Assembly: GCA_052388455.1 (NCBI GenBank)
Contig: JBQTIA010000003.1
Span: 1 to 29,474 of the forward strand
Reading direction: 5' to 3'
Length of the DNA stretch: 29,474 bases
From: CAZSNH01 sp052388455
GTDB lineage: Bacteria > Pseudomonadota > Alphaproteobacteria > Rhizobiales > Hyphomicrobiaceae
The notes under the pieces are model-generated. The model was not told where the DNA came from. It made no database searches and saw nothing but the letters and a program-made list of their open reading frames with translations. Numbering within the stretch: position 1 is the stretch's first letter; every line of letters begins with the position of its first letter. A program made the translations under genes and the position numbers. Shown in pieces: positions 6,770 through 14,906 of this stretch.

Positions 6770-7069
6770 ATGCGCAAGACGTCCCAAATATCGATGGCGA
6801 CAGCCGCCGCCGCGTTTGCTGCGCTGATGGCCACGCCCCTCGCTGCCGAGCCGGTGAAATCCGATTCCGCCCCCGACAAATGCTCCCACAGCGTGGGCGT
6901 CATCGGAGCCAGCATGGGACCGGCCGAAGAAAAGTCCGTCGCCGGCAAGCCGATGCTGTTGTTCGTCGTCCGCTCCAACGGCACGGACTACGACGTGACC
7001 TGCGACGCGGAAACGGGATTGGTCAAGGACGTGTCGGTCCGTATCCGGCCGCACACCGAGACCAACTGA
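6770..7069 (+). CDS. Small secreted protein, unknown function
   Basis: A 99-residue product not recognised as a named family. A signal peptide is clear: MRKTS, a hydrophobic Ala-rich core, and likely cleavage after PLAA near residue 26. The mature part of about 73 residues has two Cys (DKCSHS near residue 37 and VTCDAE near residue 83) and alternating strand-like segments (GKPMLLFVVRSNG; TDYDVTCDAETGLVKDVSVRI), suggesting a small disulfide-bonded beta protein. ATG at 6770 has a near-perfect AGGAGG at 6758-6763; the GTG at 6767 is less likely. It is divergent from arsC across the palindromic operator, so it may share its regulator. Confidence 0.75.
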   Translation: MRKTSQISMATAAAAFAALMATPLAAEPVKSDSAPDKCSHSVGVIGASMGPAEEKSVAGKPMLLFVVRSNGTDYDVTCDAETGLVKDVSVRIRPHTETN

Positions 7070-7080
7070 GACAGTGAAGC

Positions 7081-7115
7081 ATCCTGATCGGCCGCGACGG
7101 CGACGAGATCAGGAT
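7081..7115. terminator. Possible shared hairpin at convergent gene ends
   Basis: ATCCTGATC (7081-7089) pairs exactly with GATCAGGAT (7107-7115) around a 17-nt GC-rich loop. It lies between the 3' ends of the small secreted gene and proC, overlapping the proC stop codon. There is no T-tract, so it may be a weak bidirectional terminator or an mRNA 3'-end stabiliser. Confidence 0.35.
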
Positions 7116-7936
7116 CGCGCCAACTCGCGGCCCCGGCGTGTGGCGGCGTCCACCGCCCGTGTCAGCAGCGGCTGCAGGCCATCGTCAGCCATGAGAACGC
7201 CGAGCGCGGCGGCCGTCGTCCCTCCCGGTGAGGTGACGTTCTGACGGAGCGTCGATGCCGCTTCGGACGAGACGTTCAACAATTCGCCGGAGCCGGATAC
7301 CGTCGCGCGCGCGATCCGGCGGGCGAGCCCCTCATCCAGACCCATCCGCATCCCCGCCTCGGCCAGGCACTCGGCCAGCAGAAAGACGTAGGCCGGTCCC
7401 GAGCCGGACACCGCCGTCACGGCGTCCATCTGCGCCTCGTCGTCAATCCAGTCGACCTCGCCGACGGCCGCCAGCAGCGACCCCGCGAGTTGCCTCTGTT
7501 CTGCGCTGACGAACGCATTCGGACAGCAGACCGTAATGCCGCGGCCGATGGCGGCCGGCGTGTTGGGCATCGCGCGCACCACGGCTGAGCCGGCGGGCAA
7601 ATGAGCGGTGAAGGAGGCCAGCGAGCGGCCGGCGGCAATTGAAACGGTGAGGGTCTTCGGGTCAGCGAGACGGGCCAGTGGCGGAAACACCCGATCCATC
7701 ACCTGCGGCTTGACCGCGACGAGAAGGACGGCGGGCGGCTCGCCAAGCGCATCGATCGCCGGCAGCAGGCGCAGCCCCGCCTCGGCAGCCAGCGTCCGCA
7801 TCGACGGGGAGGGAGCCGGCTCCTGGATCACGACGCTGCTGGCGGCAAGCCCGCGGGCGAGCAGGCCCTTCAACAGGGCCTCGCCCATCTTGCCGGCGCC
7901 GGCCAGGACGAGCGGGCCTTCGAGGTCGATTGTCAT
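7109..7936 (-). CDS. proC: Pyrroline-5-carboxylate reductase
   Basis: Catalyses the last step of proline synthesis, NAD(P)H-dependent reduction of pyrroline-5-carboxylate. The 275-residue protein shows the Rossmann loop GPLVLAGAGKMGEALLKGL at its N-terminus, the segment VVRAMPNTPAAIGRG, and the C-terminal dimerisation/active-site block AVSGSGPAYVFLLAECL with VTSPGGTTAAALGVL, all standard for ProC. ATG at 7936 gives the family's usual length; the open frame continues upstream but the extra residues are not conserved in look. It lies downstream of the YbjN gene (gap about 117 nt), a pairing seen across Hyphomicrobiales, and converges with the small secreted gene. Confidence 0.96.
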   Translation of the reverse strand: MTIDLEGPLVLAGAGKMGEALLKGLLARGLAASSVVIQEPAPSPSMRTLAAEAGLRLLPAIDALGEPPAVLLVAVKPQVMDRVFPPLARLADPKTLTVSIAAGRSLASFTAHLPAGSAVVRAMPNTPAAIGRGITVCCPNAFVSAEQRQLAGSLLAAVGEVDWIDDEAQMDAVTAVSGSGPAYVFLLAECLAEAGMRMGLDEGLARRIARATVSGSGELLNVSSEAASTLRQNVTSPGGTTAAALGVLMADDGLQPLLTRAVDAATRRGRELARS

Positions 7937-8053
7937 GCGGGTGAACTCGATCGGGTCAGAGCATTTGGGCGGCCGGGCCGTCAGCCCGCCGTCGACCCTG
8001 CTTACCCGCCCCGCCGTGCGATGCAACCCCGGCGGGGACTGCCATATCGAGGT

Positions 8054-8569
8054 CTAAGCCTGTCCCTCGGTCTGGAACATGGTCGAAACCAGCGCCTCGC
8101 GGCTTTCCTTGCCCGCCCAGACGACAAACTGAAACGCCTGATAGTAGCGCTCGCAGGATTCGAGCGCGGCGCGCAGCATGGCCTCACACTGGCGCGGCGT
8201 CGCGATGGCGCCGTTGAGCAGCAGCGCGTGGCGGAACATGACGAGGCCGTCCTGGGTCCACAGATCGAAGTGCCCGAGCCAGAGCTGCTCGTTGATCTGG
8301 GCGATGAGGCGGTACATTTCCGACAGTCGATTGTCCGGGACGCGGAAGTCGAAGGCGCAGGCGAGATGCAGGGCTTCGAGGTCGTCGCGCCAGTTGAGCG
8401 AGACGTGATAGTCGGTCCAGTTACCGCCGACGATCAGGGTCAGCTCATCCTCGGCGGTCCGCTCGGTCGCCCACCCGTGTGAGCTTGCGAGCTGCTCGAC
8501 GAGATCGATCGGGCTCGAAATCCGTTCGCCGGCAAATGCGGCAGTGGCCATTCCCATCCCCGATGTCAT
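8054..8569 (-). CDS. YbjN domain-containing protein
   Basis: A 171-residue protein of the YbjN/PF10722 type, related in fold to type III secretion chaperone-like alpha-beta sandwiches. No enzymatic role is established. Visible features are the helical N-terminal part SPIDLVEQLASSHGWA, strands in DELTLIVGGNWTDYHVSLNW, and the conserved-looking segments CAFDFRVPDNRLSEMYRLIAQINEQLWLGHF and ALESCERYYQAFQFVVWAGK. The start is ATG at 8569, with AAGGG placed unusually close. ATGs at 8557 or 8551 are possible and only trim a few residues. Its place between ubiK and proC is typical of Hyphomicrobiales. Confidence 0.9.
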   Translation of the reverse strand: MTSGMGMATAAFAGERISSPIDLVEQLASSHGWATERTAEDELTLIVGGNWTDYHVSLNWRDDLEALHLACAFDFRVPDNRLSEMYRLIAQINEQLWLGHFDLWTQDGLVMFRHALLLNGAIATPRQCEAMLRAALESCERYYQAFQFVVWAGKESREALVSTMFQTEGQA

Positions 8570-8766
8570 CCCTTTTTTCGTGCGCTGGTGTTCTTATCGA
8601 TCGCGACCAAAACAGAGCGGTTCACGAGTCGCAAGTTGATGCCCTCCTTCTCCACGGGCAAAGTGGCAACCCACAGGCAAAGCCCCGCAAAATCAGGGTG
8701 ATTCCGAGAAGGGTGTTGAAAACATCGCCGTTCGCTGTGGAGGGGCGCGAAGCGCGTCGGCGGCAA

Positions 8767-9036
8767 TCAGGTGGTGCCGGATGCGGGGGCGCCGAGCCGT
8801 GCCTCGAGCTCGGCTATTCGTGCCGCGAGCCGCTCGTTTTCATCGCGCGCCTTGGCGGCCATGGCTTTGACCGCCTCGAACTCTTCGCGCTTGACCAGAT
8901 CCATGCCGCTCAGCATCCGCTCGGCCTGCGCCTTGACGACGCTTTCGACTTCGCGCTTGACGCCTTCGGCCGCGCCCGCCGCGTCGGTCATCAGCTTGGC
9001 GATCTCGTCAAGCACGCGATTGGTCGTTTGGGTCAT
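8767..9036 (-). CDS. ubiK: Ubiquinone biosynthesis accessory factor UbiK (BMFP/DUF526 family)
   Basis: An 89-residue almost fully helical protein: an N-terminal amphipathic part (TNRVLDEIAKLMTDAAGAAEG), the conserved block LDLVKREEFEAVKAMAAKA in the form MDLVKREEFEAVKAMA, and a C-terminal coiled coil (DENERLAARIAELEARLG). UbiK proteins form trimers that bind membranes and assist aerobic ubiquinone synthesis with UbiJ. The ATG at 9036 is chosen because family homology begins at MTQTTNRV; GGTGAG lies upstream. The gene is divergent from lgt, an arrangement frequent in alphaproteobacteria. Confidence 0.9.
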   Translation of the reverse strand: MTQTTNRVLDEIAKLMTDAAGAAEGVKREVESVVKAQAERMLSGMDLVKREEFEAVKAMAAKARDENERLAARIAELEARLGAPASGTT

Positions 9037-9298
9037 GGCCGGCTCACCGTTATGCTGAAAGAGTGTCGAAACCCGATCGCCGCGGTCACACGGACGGCGT
9101 GGCCTCGAGAGTATGGTGCCGGGCGACCCGAGGTTCAAGCGATGTCAGGACCAGCACTCTCGAGACCTGCGATCTCTCGGCCTGTTCGCAGTGCCGCGCG
9201 ACATCGGCCCGAACTTGACAGGCACGGCGGCCCTGCCGACAACCGCGCTCCCACCGCATGTCTGGGACGGTAAACGGACAATCGATGAGCGAACCCGC

Positions 9299-10177
9299 AT
9301 GATCCCTCTGGCTTTGCCGTTTCCCGACATCGATCCGGTCGCGTTTTCGATCGGCCCAGCCAGCATCCGCTGGTACGGCCTCGCCTACATGGTCGGGCTG
9401 GTGCTCGGCTGGCTCTATATCCGGCGGCTGCTTACGGAGATCAGCCTGTGGCCGGCCGGCAAGCCGCCGTTCGGACTGGAACGGGTCGATGACCTGCTGA
9501 TCTACGTGACAGTGGGCGTGATCCTCGGCGGACGGCTCGGATACGTGCTGTTCTACGAGCCCTCGACCTACCTCACGAGCCCGGCCGACGTCTTCAAGGT
9601 TTGGAAAGGCGGCATGTCCTTCCACGGCGCAATCGTCGGCTCGGCGGCAGCCATCTGGCTCTTCGCCCGCCAGTACGGCGTCAACATGTACAGCACCATG
9701 GACCTGTGCGCCGCCGCCAATCCGATCGGCCTGTTCTTCGGCCGCATCGCCAACTACATCAACGGGGAGCTGTGGGGCCGGGCCAGCGACGCGTCCTGGG
9801 CCACCGTCTTCTGCAACAGCGCGACCGAGCGCCACTACGGCGGCGCGTGCCCGGCCGAGTTGCTCGTCCCACGCCACCCGAGCCAGCTCTACGAAGCGGC
9901 CCTCGAAGGCATCGCGCTGTTTCTCGTGCTGCGCTTCCTCACCCATCACCGGGGCGCACTGAAGCAGCCGGGCATCGTGATCGGCGTGTTCCTCGCCGGC
10001 TACGGCGTGGCGCGCATCATCTGCGAAGTCTTCCGCGAACCCCACGCCGGCCACCCGCTGAATATCGGCCCCTTCACGGCCGGCATGTTCTACTGCGTGC
10101 CGCTGATCCTGCTCGGGCTCTATTTCGTGTCTCGGGCGCGGTCCGGAGCGACAGCGGCGAAAGGGAGCACGACTTGA
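9299..10177 (+). CDS. lgt: Prolipoprotein diacylglyceryl transferase
   Basis: Lgt moves a diacylglyceryl group from phosphatidylglycerol to the lipobox cysteine of prolipoproteins in the inner membrane, the first step of lipoprotein maturation. The 292-residue protein has about seven hydrophobic spans and the family landmarks IRWYGLAYMVGLVLGW, VILGGRLGYVLFYE, MSFHGAIVG (catalytic His region) and the signature FFGRIANYINGELWGR, followed by HPSQLYEAALEG. The ATG at 9299 matches the conserved start just before FPDIDPVAFSIGP; the open frame upstream is non-coding. It is divergent from ubiK with a 262-nt shared upstream region. A lipoprotein client, the NlpD-like protein, is encoded further along this window. 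Confidence 0.97.
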   Translation: MIPLALPFPDIDPVAFSIGPASIRWYGLAYMVGLVLGWLYIRRLLTEISLWPAGKPPFGLERVDDLLIYVTVGVILGGRLGYVLFYEPSTYLTSPADVFKVWKGGMSFHGAIVGSAAAIWLFARQYGVNMYSTMDLCAAANPIGLFFGRIANYINGELWGRASDASWATVFCNSATERHYGGACPAELLVPRHPSQLYEAALEGIALFLVLRFLTHHRGALKQPGIVIGVFLAGYGVARIICEVFREPHAGHPLNIGPFTAGMFYCVPLILLGLYFVSRARSGATAAKGSTT

Positions 10178-10246
10178 GGCTGTGCCGGCCGGTCGCGCGA
10201 CGAACCGCCCATTGACGCGCGGGGCCGCCGGACCGACTAATCAATC

Positions 10247-10693
10247 ATGATCGAGATGAGTTCTTTTCGACCGTCCGACGAGATCGAGCCGCGCCAGCCG
10301 GGCGAGGCGATGCTGCGCGGCGCCCGCCACACCTGCCCCTCCTGCGGACACGGCGCCCTCTTCAAGAGCTATCTGAAGGTTGCGGATGCCTGTCCCGACT
10401 GCGGAGAGGAACTGCACCACCATCGCGCCGACGACGCTCCGCCCTACTTCACCATCATGATCGTCGGCCACATCGTTGGCGCCGGCGTGCTGTTGCTGGA
10501 GCAAGCCTATGCGCCCGACACCTGGGTGCATTATGTGATCTGGCTGCCGCTGCTGCTGGTGCTGTCCCTGCTGCTGCTTCCGCGCATCAAGGGCGCCCTG
10601 GTCGGACTGCAGTGGGCGCTGCGGATGCACGGCTTCGACGGGTCGGAGACAGATTCCGCCGATGGACCCCTGGCCGAGGGTCCCGCACGCTGA
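10247..10693 (+). CDS. DUF983 family zinc-ribbon membrane protein
   Basis: A 148-residue protein with a zinc ribbon made of two CxxC pairs, TCPSCGHG (near residues 30-33) and ACPDCGEE (near residues 48-51), followed by a short His-rich stretch (ELHHHRADD) and two membrane spans (TIMIVGHIVGAGVLLLEQA; VIWLPLLLVLSLLLLP). This is the DUF983 layout. Function is unknown, although genes of this family often neighbour cytochrome oxidase assembly or NUDIX genes. The start is ATG at 10247; a second in-frame ATG lies at 10256. It is followed 24 nt later by the NUDIX gene, so the two form an operon, the usual pair in Hyphomicrobiales. Confidence 0.92.
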   Translation: MIEMSSFRPSDEIEPRQPGEAMLRGARHTCPSCGHGALFKSYLKVADACPDCGEELHHHRADDAPPYFTIMIVGHIVGAGVLLLEQAYAPDTWVHYVIWLPLLLVLSLLLLPRIKGALVGLQWALRMHGFDGSETDSADGPLAEGPAR

Positions 10694-10717
10694 CACCGGC
10701 CCGGGACATGCGTCGCG

Positions 10718-11500
10718 ATGAGTGACGAGACCTCCGAAACTCCGAGTGGACCCATGGCCGGCCGGCGCTCGCCCCGCCCGCAGGATGCCGCTACGCTGGT
10801 GCTCGTCGACCAGTCCACCGGCACGCCGCGCGTGCTCATGGGGCGGCGACGAGCCGATCAGGTGTTCCTGCCCAACAAATACGTGTTTCCCGGCGGGCGC
10901 GTCGATCGCGGCGATCGCACGGTGCCGAGCCTCGACGAGTTGCGTCCGCTCGAAGCGGCCAAGCTCATGCTGGCGGTGCCGGGGGAGCCCGCAGCCGGGC
11001 GCCCGCGCGCGATGGCGCTCGCGGCCGTCCGCGAGACGTTCGAGGAAACCGGGTTCCTGGTCGGGACACCGCGCGCCTCCGAGGGGGCGACACCTCCGGG
11101 CTCATGGACTGCATTCCTGCGGTACGGCGTCGTGCCGCGACTCGCCCCCCTCACCTTCTTCGCGCGCGCCATCACGCCGCCAGGACGGCCCCGGCGCTAC
11201 GACACGCGCTTCTTCTGCGCCGACGCCACCGCCATCGCCCAGCGCGTCGATGCGACCGACGGCGAGCTGTCGAGCCTCGACTGGTTCACGCTCGCCGACA
11301 TGCAGGGGCTCGACCTGCCCGGCATCACGCGCGTCGTCGTCGAAGACCTCGCCGAGCGGCTGGCGCACGGCCTGCCGGGACCTTCGGACCTGCCGGTGCC
11401 GTTCTACTTCAACCGCGGCAGCACCTTCGAACGGATGCTGCTGTTTCCGGCGGCGGCCTGTACACCGAACGCAGCGGCCGGCTATGACGCTGATGGTTGA
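10718..11500 (+). CDS. NUDIX hydrolase with interrupted Nudix box (NUDT19-like)
   Basis: A 260-residue NUDIX protein that would hydrolyse a nucleoside diphosphate linked to another group; the substrate is unknown. The strand VFPGGRVDRGD (near 56-66) and the catalytic helix RETFEETGF (105-113) are both intact. They are separated by an insertion of about 40 residues, as in NUDT8/NUDT19-like, often CoA-associated, enzymes. The remaining Nudix fold is visible in PRVLMGRRRADQVFLPNKY and in the C-terminal DWFTLADMQGL segment. The start is ATG at 10718. A 76-bp palindromic element begins 14 nt after the stop, which may serve as the transcript end or have separated this gene from a former downstream neighbour. 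Confidence 0.9.
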   Translation: MSDETSETPSGPMAGRRSPRPQDAATLVLVDQSTGTPRVLMGRRRADQVFLPNKYVFPGGRVDRGDRTVPSLDELRPLEAAKLMLAVPGEPAAGRPRAMALAAVRETFEETGFLVGTPRASEGATPPGSWTAFLRYGVVPRLAPLTFFARAITPPGRPRRYDTRFFCADATAIAQRVDATDGELSSLDWFTLADMQGLDLPGITRVVVEDLAERLAHGLPGPSDLPVPFYFNRGSTFERMLLFPAAACTPNAAAGYDADG

Positions 11501-11514
11501 GGTGAGGAATCTAG

Positions 11515-11590
11515 CTAGTGTCCCGTTCGCGAAGTTCGCAACCACCCGCTGCAGGGTCTTGGCGAACTTCGCGAACGATAAGGACACTAG
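11515..11590. mobile_element. 76-bp MITE-like palindrome with CTAGTGTCC ends
   Basis: The outer arms CTAGTGTCC (11515-11523) and GGACACTAG (11582-11590) are perfect inverted repeats. The inner arms GTTCGCGAAGTTCGC (11525-11539) and GCGAACTTCGCGAAC (11562-11576) are also perfect, around a 22-nt loop. One base (C) faces five (GATAA) between the arm pairs. CTAG at both tips, plus a further CTAG directly left (11511-11514), fits a target duplication or a preferred target. The inner arm contains GTTCGC twice. It has no coding capacity, so it would be mobilised by a transposase elsewhere (inference). Confidence 0.65.
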
Positions 11591-11623
11591 CCAAGCATAT
11601 GTTTTCTAGTGTGATTACCCGCC

Positions 11624-12265
11624 ATGCCACCGCACCGACCCGCGATCCTGATCACCGGCTTCGGCCCGTTTCCGGGCGTACCTTCCAACGTCAGCGCCAC
11701 GCTCGCCCAGCGCCTCGGCACCCTCGCGGCGCACCACTTTCCGAATAAGCGGATCGTCACCGAGGTGCTGGCGACCGAGTGGTCCGCCGCACCCCGGCAC
11801 CTCGCGCGACTCTATGAGACCGAGCGGCCGGTGCTGACCTTGCATTTCGGCGTGTCGCGGGAGGCGCGCGGCTTCGTCATCGAGAGGGTGGCGCGCAATG
11901 CGTGCCGCAGCTCGGCGGATGCGGCGGGATGCTCGCCGGACTCGCAGGTCCTCGCGGAGGGCGAGGCGGGCGAGTTGCGGGCGACACTCCCCGCAGACCG
12001 GATCGTGCAGCGGCTACGCCGGATCGGCGTGCCGGCCATCACGTCCGACGACGCCGGCGGCTACCTCTGCAATGCGGTGCTGTTTCACTCGCTCCGCCTC
12101 GCCGCGGCCATGCCGGAGCCGGCATCGAGCGGGTTCGTCCACGTTCCCGTCGGCATCCCCGACACGGGGCCTGACGACGTGCTCGACTGGCCGAAGGCGG
12201 TCGCCGGCGGGCTTGAGATCCTGCGGACCGGTCTCGGCCTGCCGCCGCCGGCCGTACAGGGTTAA
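11624..12265 (+). CDS. pcp: Pyroglutamyl-peptidase I (peptidase family C15)
   Basis: Removes N-terminal pyroglutamate from peptides in the cytoplasm. The 213-residue product is the usual size and carries the three catalytic residues in their family contexts: Glu87 in GVSREARGFVIERVARN, Cys149 in SDDAGGYLCNAVLFHS, and His173 in SGFVHVP. The N-terminal ILITGFGPFPGVPSN block is also typical. The start is ATG at 11624, 33 nt after the MITE-like palindrome, so its promoter region is partly made of that element. The Tat-exported protein gene follows after 34 nt on the same strand. Confidence 0.94.
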   Translation: MPPHRPAILITGFGPFPGVPSNVSATLAQRLGTLAAHHFPNKRIVTEVLATEWSAAPRHLARLYETERPVLTLHFGVSREARGFVIERVARNACRSSADAAGCSPDSQVLAEGEAGELRATLPADRIVQRLRRIGVPAITSDDAGGYLCNAVLFHSLRLAAAMPEPASSGFVHVPVGIPDTGPDDVLDWPKAVAGGLEILRTGLGLPPPAVQG

Positions 12266-12299
12266 CAGCGACTGGCGCGCGATTTGCGTGACCCGCCGC

Positions 12300-13697
12300 A
12301 TGACCTTCAACCGCCGCACACTCTTTGCCGCCGGCCTCGGTGCCGGCACCGCAATGGCTTCCACCGCTCTCGCGGGCGGCGCGGCCCGCGCCGGCACACG
12401 CTCCACCGAGGCCAATGTTTCCAAGGCCCCACTCATTGATCTGGAGCCCAATTCCGCCCGTGACCAGACGGCGGTGCTGCAAGCGGCGATCGACGCCGCA
12501 GCACTACGGCGGATGCCGCTCGCCCTGCCGCCGGGACGGTTCCGCGTAACGACGCTGGCGCTCCGGCCAGGAACCCGACTGATCGGCACTGCGGGACTGA
12601 CGGAATTCGAATGGCTCGGCGGAGCGGCGTTCATGACCGCCGACGCTGCCTCCGATCTCGTCATCGAGGACGTGCTGATCGACGGCGGCTTACACCGCTC
12701 CGACAGCCCGGCAGCGCGGGGACTGATCGACCTCTCCGGATCGGATCGCATTCGCCTCCGCCAGCTCCACCTGAGGGGCGGCTCCCAGAGCGGCATCGTG
12801 CTCGATCGCTGCTCGGGCTCGGTCAGAGACTGTCACATCACGCAGATGGCCGATGCCGGGCTGCACAGCCTCGATGCGACGGGACTGGAGATCGCTCACA
12901 ACACCGTTACCGATTGCAGCAACAACGGCATCCAGGTCTGGCGCAGAAGCGTGGGCGAGGACGGCACTCTGATCACCGCCAACCGCATCGAGCGCATCGC
13001 CGCCGTGGCCGGTGGCAGTGGCGAGAATGGAAACGGCATCAACATTTTTCGCGCGGCGAACGTGCTGGTATCGAACAACCGCATCGCCGATTGCGCCTAC
13101 TCCGCGATCCGCGGCAATGCCGCCACCAACGTGCAGATGATCGCCAACAGCGCGAGCCGCATCGGCGAGGTCGCCCTCTATGCCGAGTTCGGCTTCGAGG
13201 GCGCGCTGATCGCCTCGAACATCGTCGACACCGCCGCAAGCGGCATCGCCGTTACCAACTTCAACGAGGGCGGACGGCTGGCGGTCGTGCAGGGGAACCT
13301 GATCCGCAATCTGTTCCGCCGCGAGCAGGAACCCGAGGACAAGCGGGGCATCGGCATCTCGGTCGAGGCCGACAGCCTCGTCACCGGAAATACCGTCGAG
13401 CGGGCGGCGACCTGCGGGATCATAGTCGGATGGGGCCGCTATCTGCGCGATTGCGTGGTGTCGACCAATCTCGTCCGAGATGCAGCGATCGGCATTCTGC
13501 TCAGCGCCGACGCCGACGGCGGCAGCGTCGTGGTGCAGGGCAATCTCGTATCCGGCGCCCGCCACGGCGCCATCCGCGCCATGGATGGCGCAGGTCTGCC
13601 GATCGGTCACGAATTGACGGACGCGCAGCCCCGCGTCGGCCGCGTCAGCATATCGGGCAACAGCGTGACGCACGGCGGCGCTTTCAGCCGAGGCTGA
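12300..13697 (+). CDS. Tat-exported parallel beta-helix repeat protein (TIGR03808-like)
   Basis: A 465-residue protein with a twin-arginine signal at the N-terminus (NRRTLFAAGLGAGTAMAS, Arg5-Arg6) and a likely cleavage after ARA near residue 31. The rest consists of repeated short strands with Asn/Ile/Gly spacing (for example GLEIAHNTVTDCSNNGIQVW, NVLVSNNRIADCAYSAIRG, LIASNIVDTAASGIAVTNF), the signature of a right-handed parallel beta helix as in pectate-lyase-like proteins. It fits the alphaproteobacterial family TIGR03808, whose members are Tat exported and uncharacterised. ATG at 12300 places the Tat motif at the N-terminus; the open frame upstream overlaps pcp. Its 3' end overlaps the convergent hyi gene by 14 bp. 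A polysaccharide-related role is possible but not shown. Confidence 0.88.
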   Translation: MTFNRRTLFAAGLGAGTAMASTALAGGAARAGTRSTEANVSKAPLIDLEPNSARDQTAVLQAAIDAAALRRMPLALPPGRFRVTTLALRPGTRLIGTAGLTEFEWLGGAAFMTADAASDLVIEDVLIDGGLHRSDSPAARGLIDLSGSDRIRLRQLHLRGGSQSGIVLDRCSGSVRDCHITQMADAGLHSLDATGLEIAHNTVTDCSNNGIQVWRRSVGEDGTLITANRIERIAAVAGGSGENGNGINIFRAANVLVSNNRIADCAYSAIRGNAATNVQMIANSASRIGEVALYAEFGFEGALIASNIVDTAASGIAVTNFNEGGRLAVVQGNLIRNLFRREQEPEDKRGIGISVEADSLVTGNTVERAATCGIIVGWGRYLRDCVVSTNLVRDAAIGILLSADADGGSVVVQGNLVSGARHGAIRAMDGAGLPIGHELTDAQPRVGRVSISGNSVTHGGAFSRG

Positions 13698-14460
13698 CGC
13701 CCAGCCGCTCCGCCCAGACGAGACCGTCGCGGGTTGCGCCGCGCGGCTTGTATTCGCAGCCGATCCATCCGCTGTAGCCCGTCGCGTCGATGCGCAGAAA
13801 GAGGTCGCGATAATCGAGATCACCCGCGTCCGGCTCGCCGCGATCGGGCGGTCCGGCGCACTGATAGTGCCGCGTGATGACGGCGAAAGACGCGATCGCA
13901 GCCGCCGTTCCTCCCTGCATGACATGCCGATGATAGAGGTCGAGTTGCAGCGCGACGTTGGCCGCTCCGGTCTCGGCGATGACGTCGCGTGCATCCTCGG
14001 TCCGGGAAAGGAAGTAATCCGGCATGTCGCGGGTGTTGATCGGCTCGATGAGGATGTCGATGCCGAGCGGCGCGGCCCATGCGGCCGCGAGCCGCAAATT
14101 GGAGACGTAAGCGTCGCGCTGAGCGCCGTGCGTGGTCAGTCCGGCCATGGCGTGCAGGCGCCGGCAGCCGAGCGCCTCGGCGTAACGCAGCGCCATGTCG
14201 ACCCGCGTCGCGAACTCGTCGTCGCGGCCGGGAAGCGCCGCAAACCCGCGCTCGCCCTTGTCCCAGTGGCCCGGCGGCAGATTGAACAGCACGAGTTCGA
14301 GCCCGGTGGCGTCGAGGCGGGCGCGGATGTCCTCGATGGCGAAGGCGTAGGGAAACATGAACTCGACGCCCCGGAACCCGGCGGCGGCGGCGGCCTCGAA
14401 GCGATCGAGAAACGGCACTTCCGTGAACAGGAAGCTCAGGTTGGCGGCGAAGCGGGGCAT
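13684..14460 (-). CDS. hyi: Hydroxypyruvate isomerase family protein (Hyi/OtnI)
   Basis: A 258-residue TIM-barrel isomerase of the xylose-isomerase-like superfamily. It begins MPRFAANLSFLFTEVPFLDRF, the classic Hyi/OtnI start, and contains GFRGVEFMFPYA, the metal-ligand segments ILIEPINTRDMPDYF and VALQLDLYHRHVMQG, and the C-terminal GWIGCEYKPRG. Family members interconvert hydroxypyruvate and tartronate semialdehyde or act on 2-oxo-tetronates; which substrate applies here cannot be told. ATG at 14460 is preferred over a TTG at 14469, with GAGGA upstream. The arfB stop lies 5 nt before this start, implying a bicistronic transcript. Confidence 0.92.
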   Translation of the reverse strand: MPRFAANLSFLFTEVPFLDRFEAAAAAGFRGVEFMFPYAFAIEDIRARLDATGLELVLFNLPPGHWDKGERGFAALPGRDDEFATRVDMALRYAEALGCRRLHAMAGLTTHGAQRDAYVSNLRLAAAWAAPLGIDILIEPINTRDMPDYFLSRTEDARDVIAETGAANVALQLDLYHRHVMQGGTAAAIASFAVITRHYQCAGPPDRGEPDAGDLDYRDLFLRIDATGYSGWIGCEYKPRGATRDGLVWAERLGVSLG

Positions 14461-14465
14461 GGCGA

Positions 14466-14885
14466 TCAATCCTCGCTCGGCCGGCCGCGGCGCAGCGCCT
14501 TGACCTTCGACCGGCGCACCTTGCTGTCGACACGGCGCACCTTGGAGGCGCGCGACGGCTTGGTCGCAATCCGCTTTTTCGGCACGTAGAGCGCTTTCAC
14601 GATCAGCTCGGCGAGACGGACGCGCGCGTCGTCGCGGTTGCGCTCCTGGGTGCGGAACTGCTCGGCGCGGATGACGAGCACGCCGTCATCGGTCATGCGC
14701 CGGCCGGCGAGGCGACCGAGACGGACCTTCACGTCGCCGGGAAGCGAGGGAGAGGCACGCACGTCGAAGCGCAACTCGACCGCCGTCGAGACCTTGTTGA
14801 CGTTCTGCCCGCCGGGACCCGACGAGCGAACAAAGCGCTCCTCCAGCTCCCGTTCGTCGAGCGTGATCGTGTCCGTGATGCGCAT
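14466..14885 (-). CDS. arfB: Alternative ribosome-rescue factor / peptidyl-tRNA hydrolase ArfB
   Basis: A 139-residue release-factor-like hydrolase that frees stalled ribosomes lacking a stop codon. The catalytic GGQ (residues 25-27) sits in the classic RSSGPGGQNVNKVSTAVELRFD, and the basic C-terminal tail (KKRIATKPSRASKVRRVDSKVRRSKVKALRRGR) is the part that enters the empty mRNA channel in ArfB/ICT1. Length matches ArfB (about 140) rather than RF1/RF2. It is followed immediately by hyi. Upstream lies the remnant and repeat region at 14907-15311. Confidence 0.96.
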   Translation of the reverse strand: MRITDTITLDERELEERFVRSSGPGGQNVNKVSTAVELRFDVRASPSLPGDVKVRLGRLAGRRMTDDGVLVIRAEQFRTQERNRDDARVRLAELIVKALYVPKKRIATKPSRASKVRRVDSKVRRSKVKALRRGRPSED

Positions 14886-14906
14886 TGGTCGCCTCTGACC
14901 CGCGTT

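Noticed and set aside
8566..8766. Minus-strand 66-codon frame between ubiK and the YbjN gene
   Set aside because: No ribosome-binding site, no recognisable domain, and it overlaps the YbjN start. I see nothing supportable in this ~200-nt gap.
13684..13697. Frameshift or misassembly at overlapping gene ends
   Set aside because: The TIGR03808-like gene and hyi are convergent, and both reach their normal C-terminal ends; a 14-bp tail overlap is ordinary.
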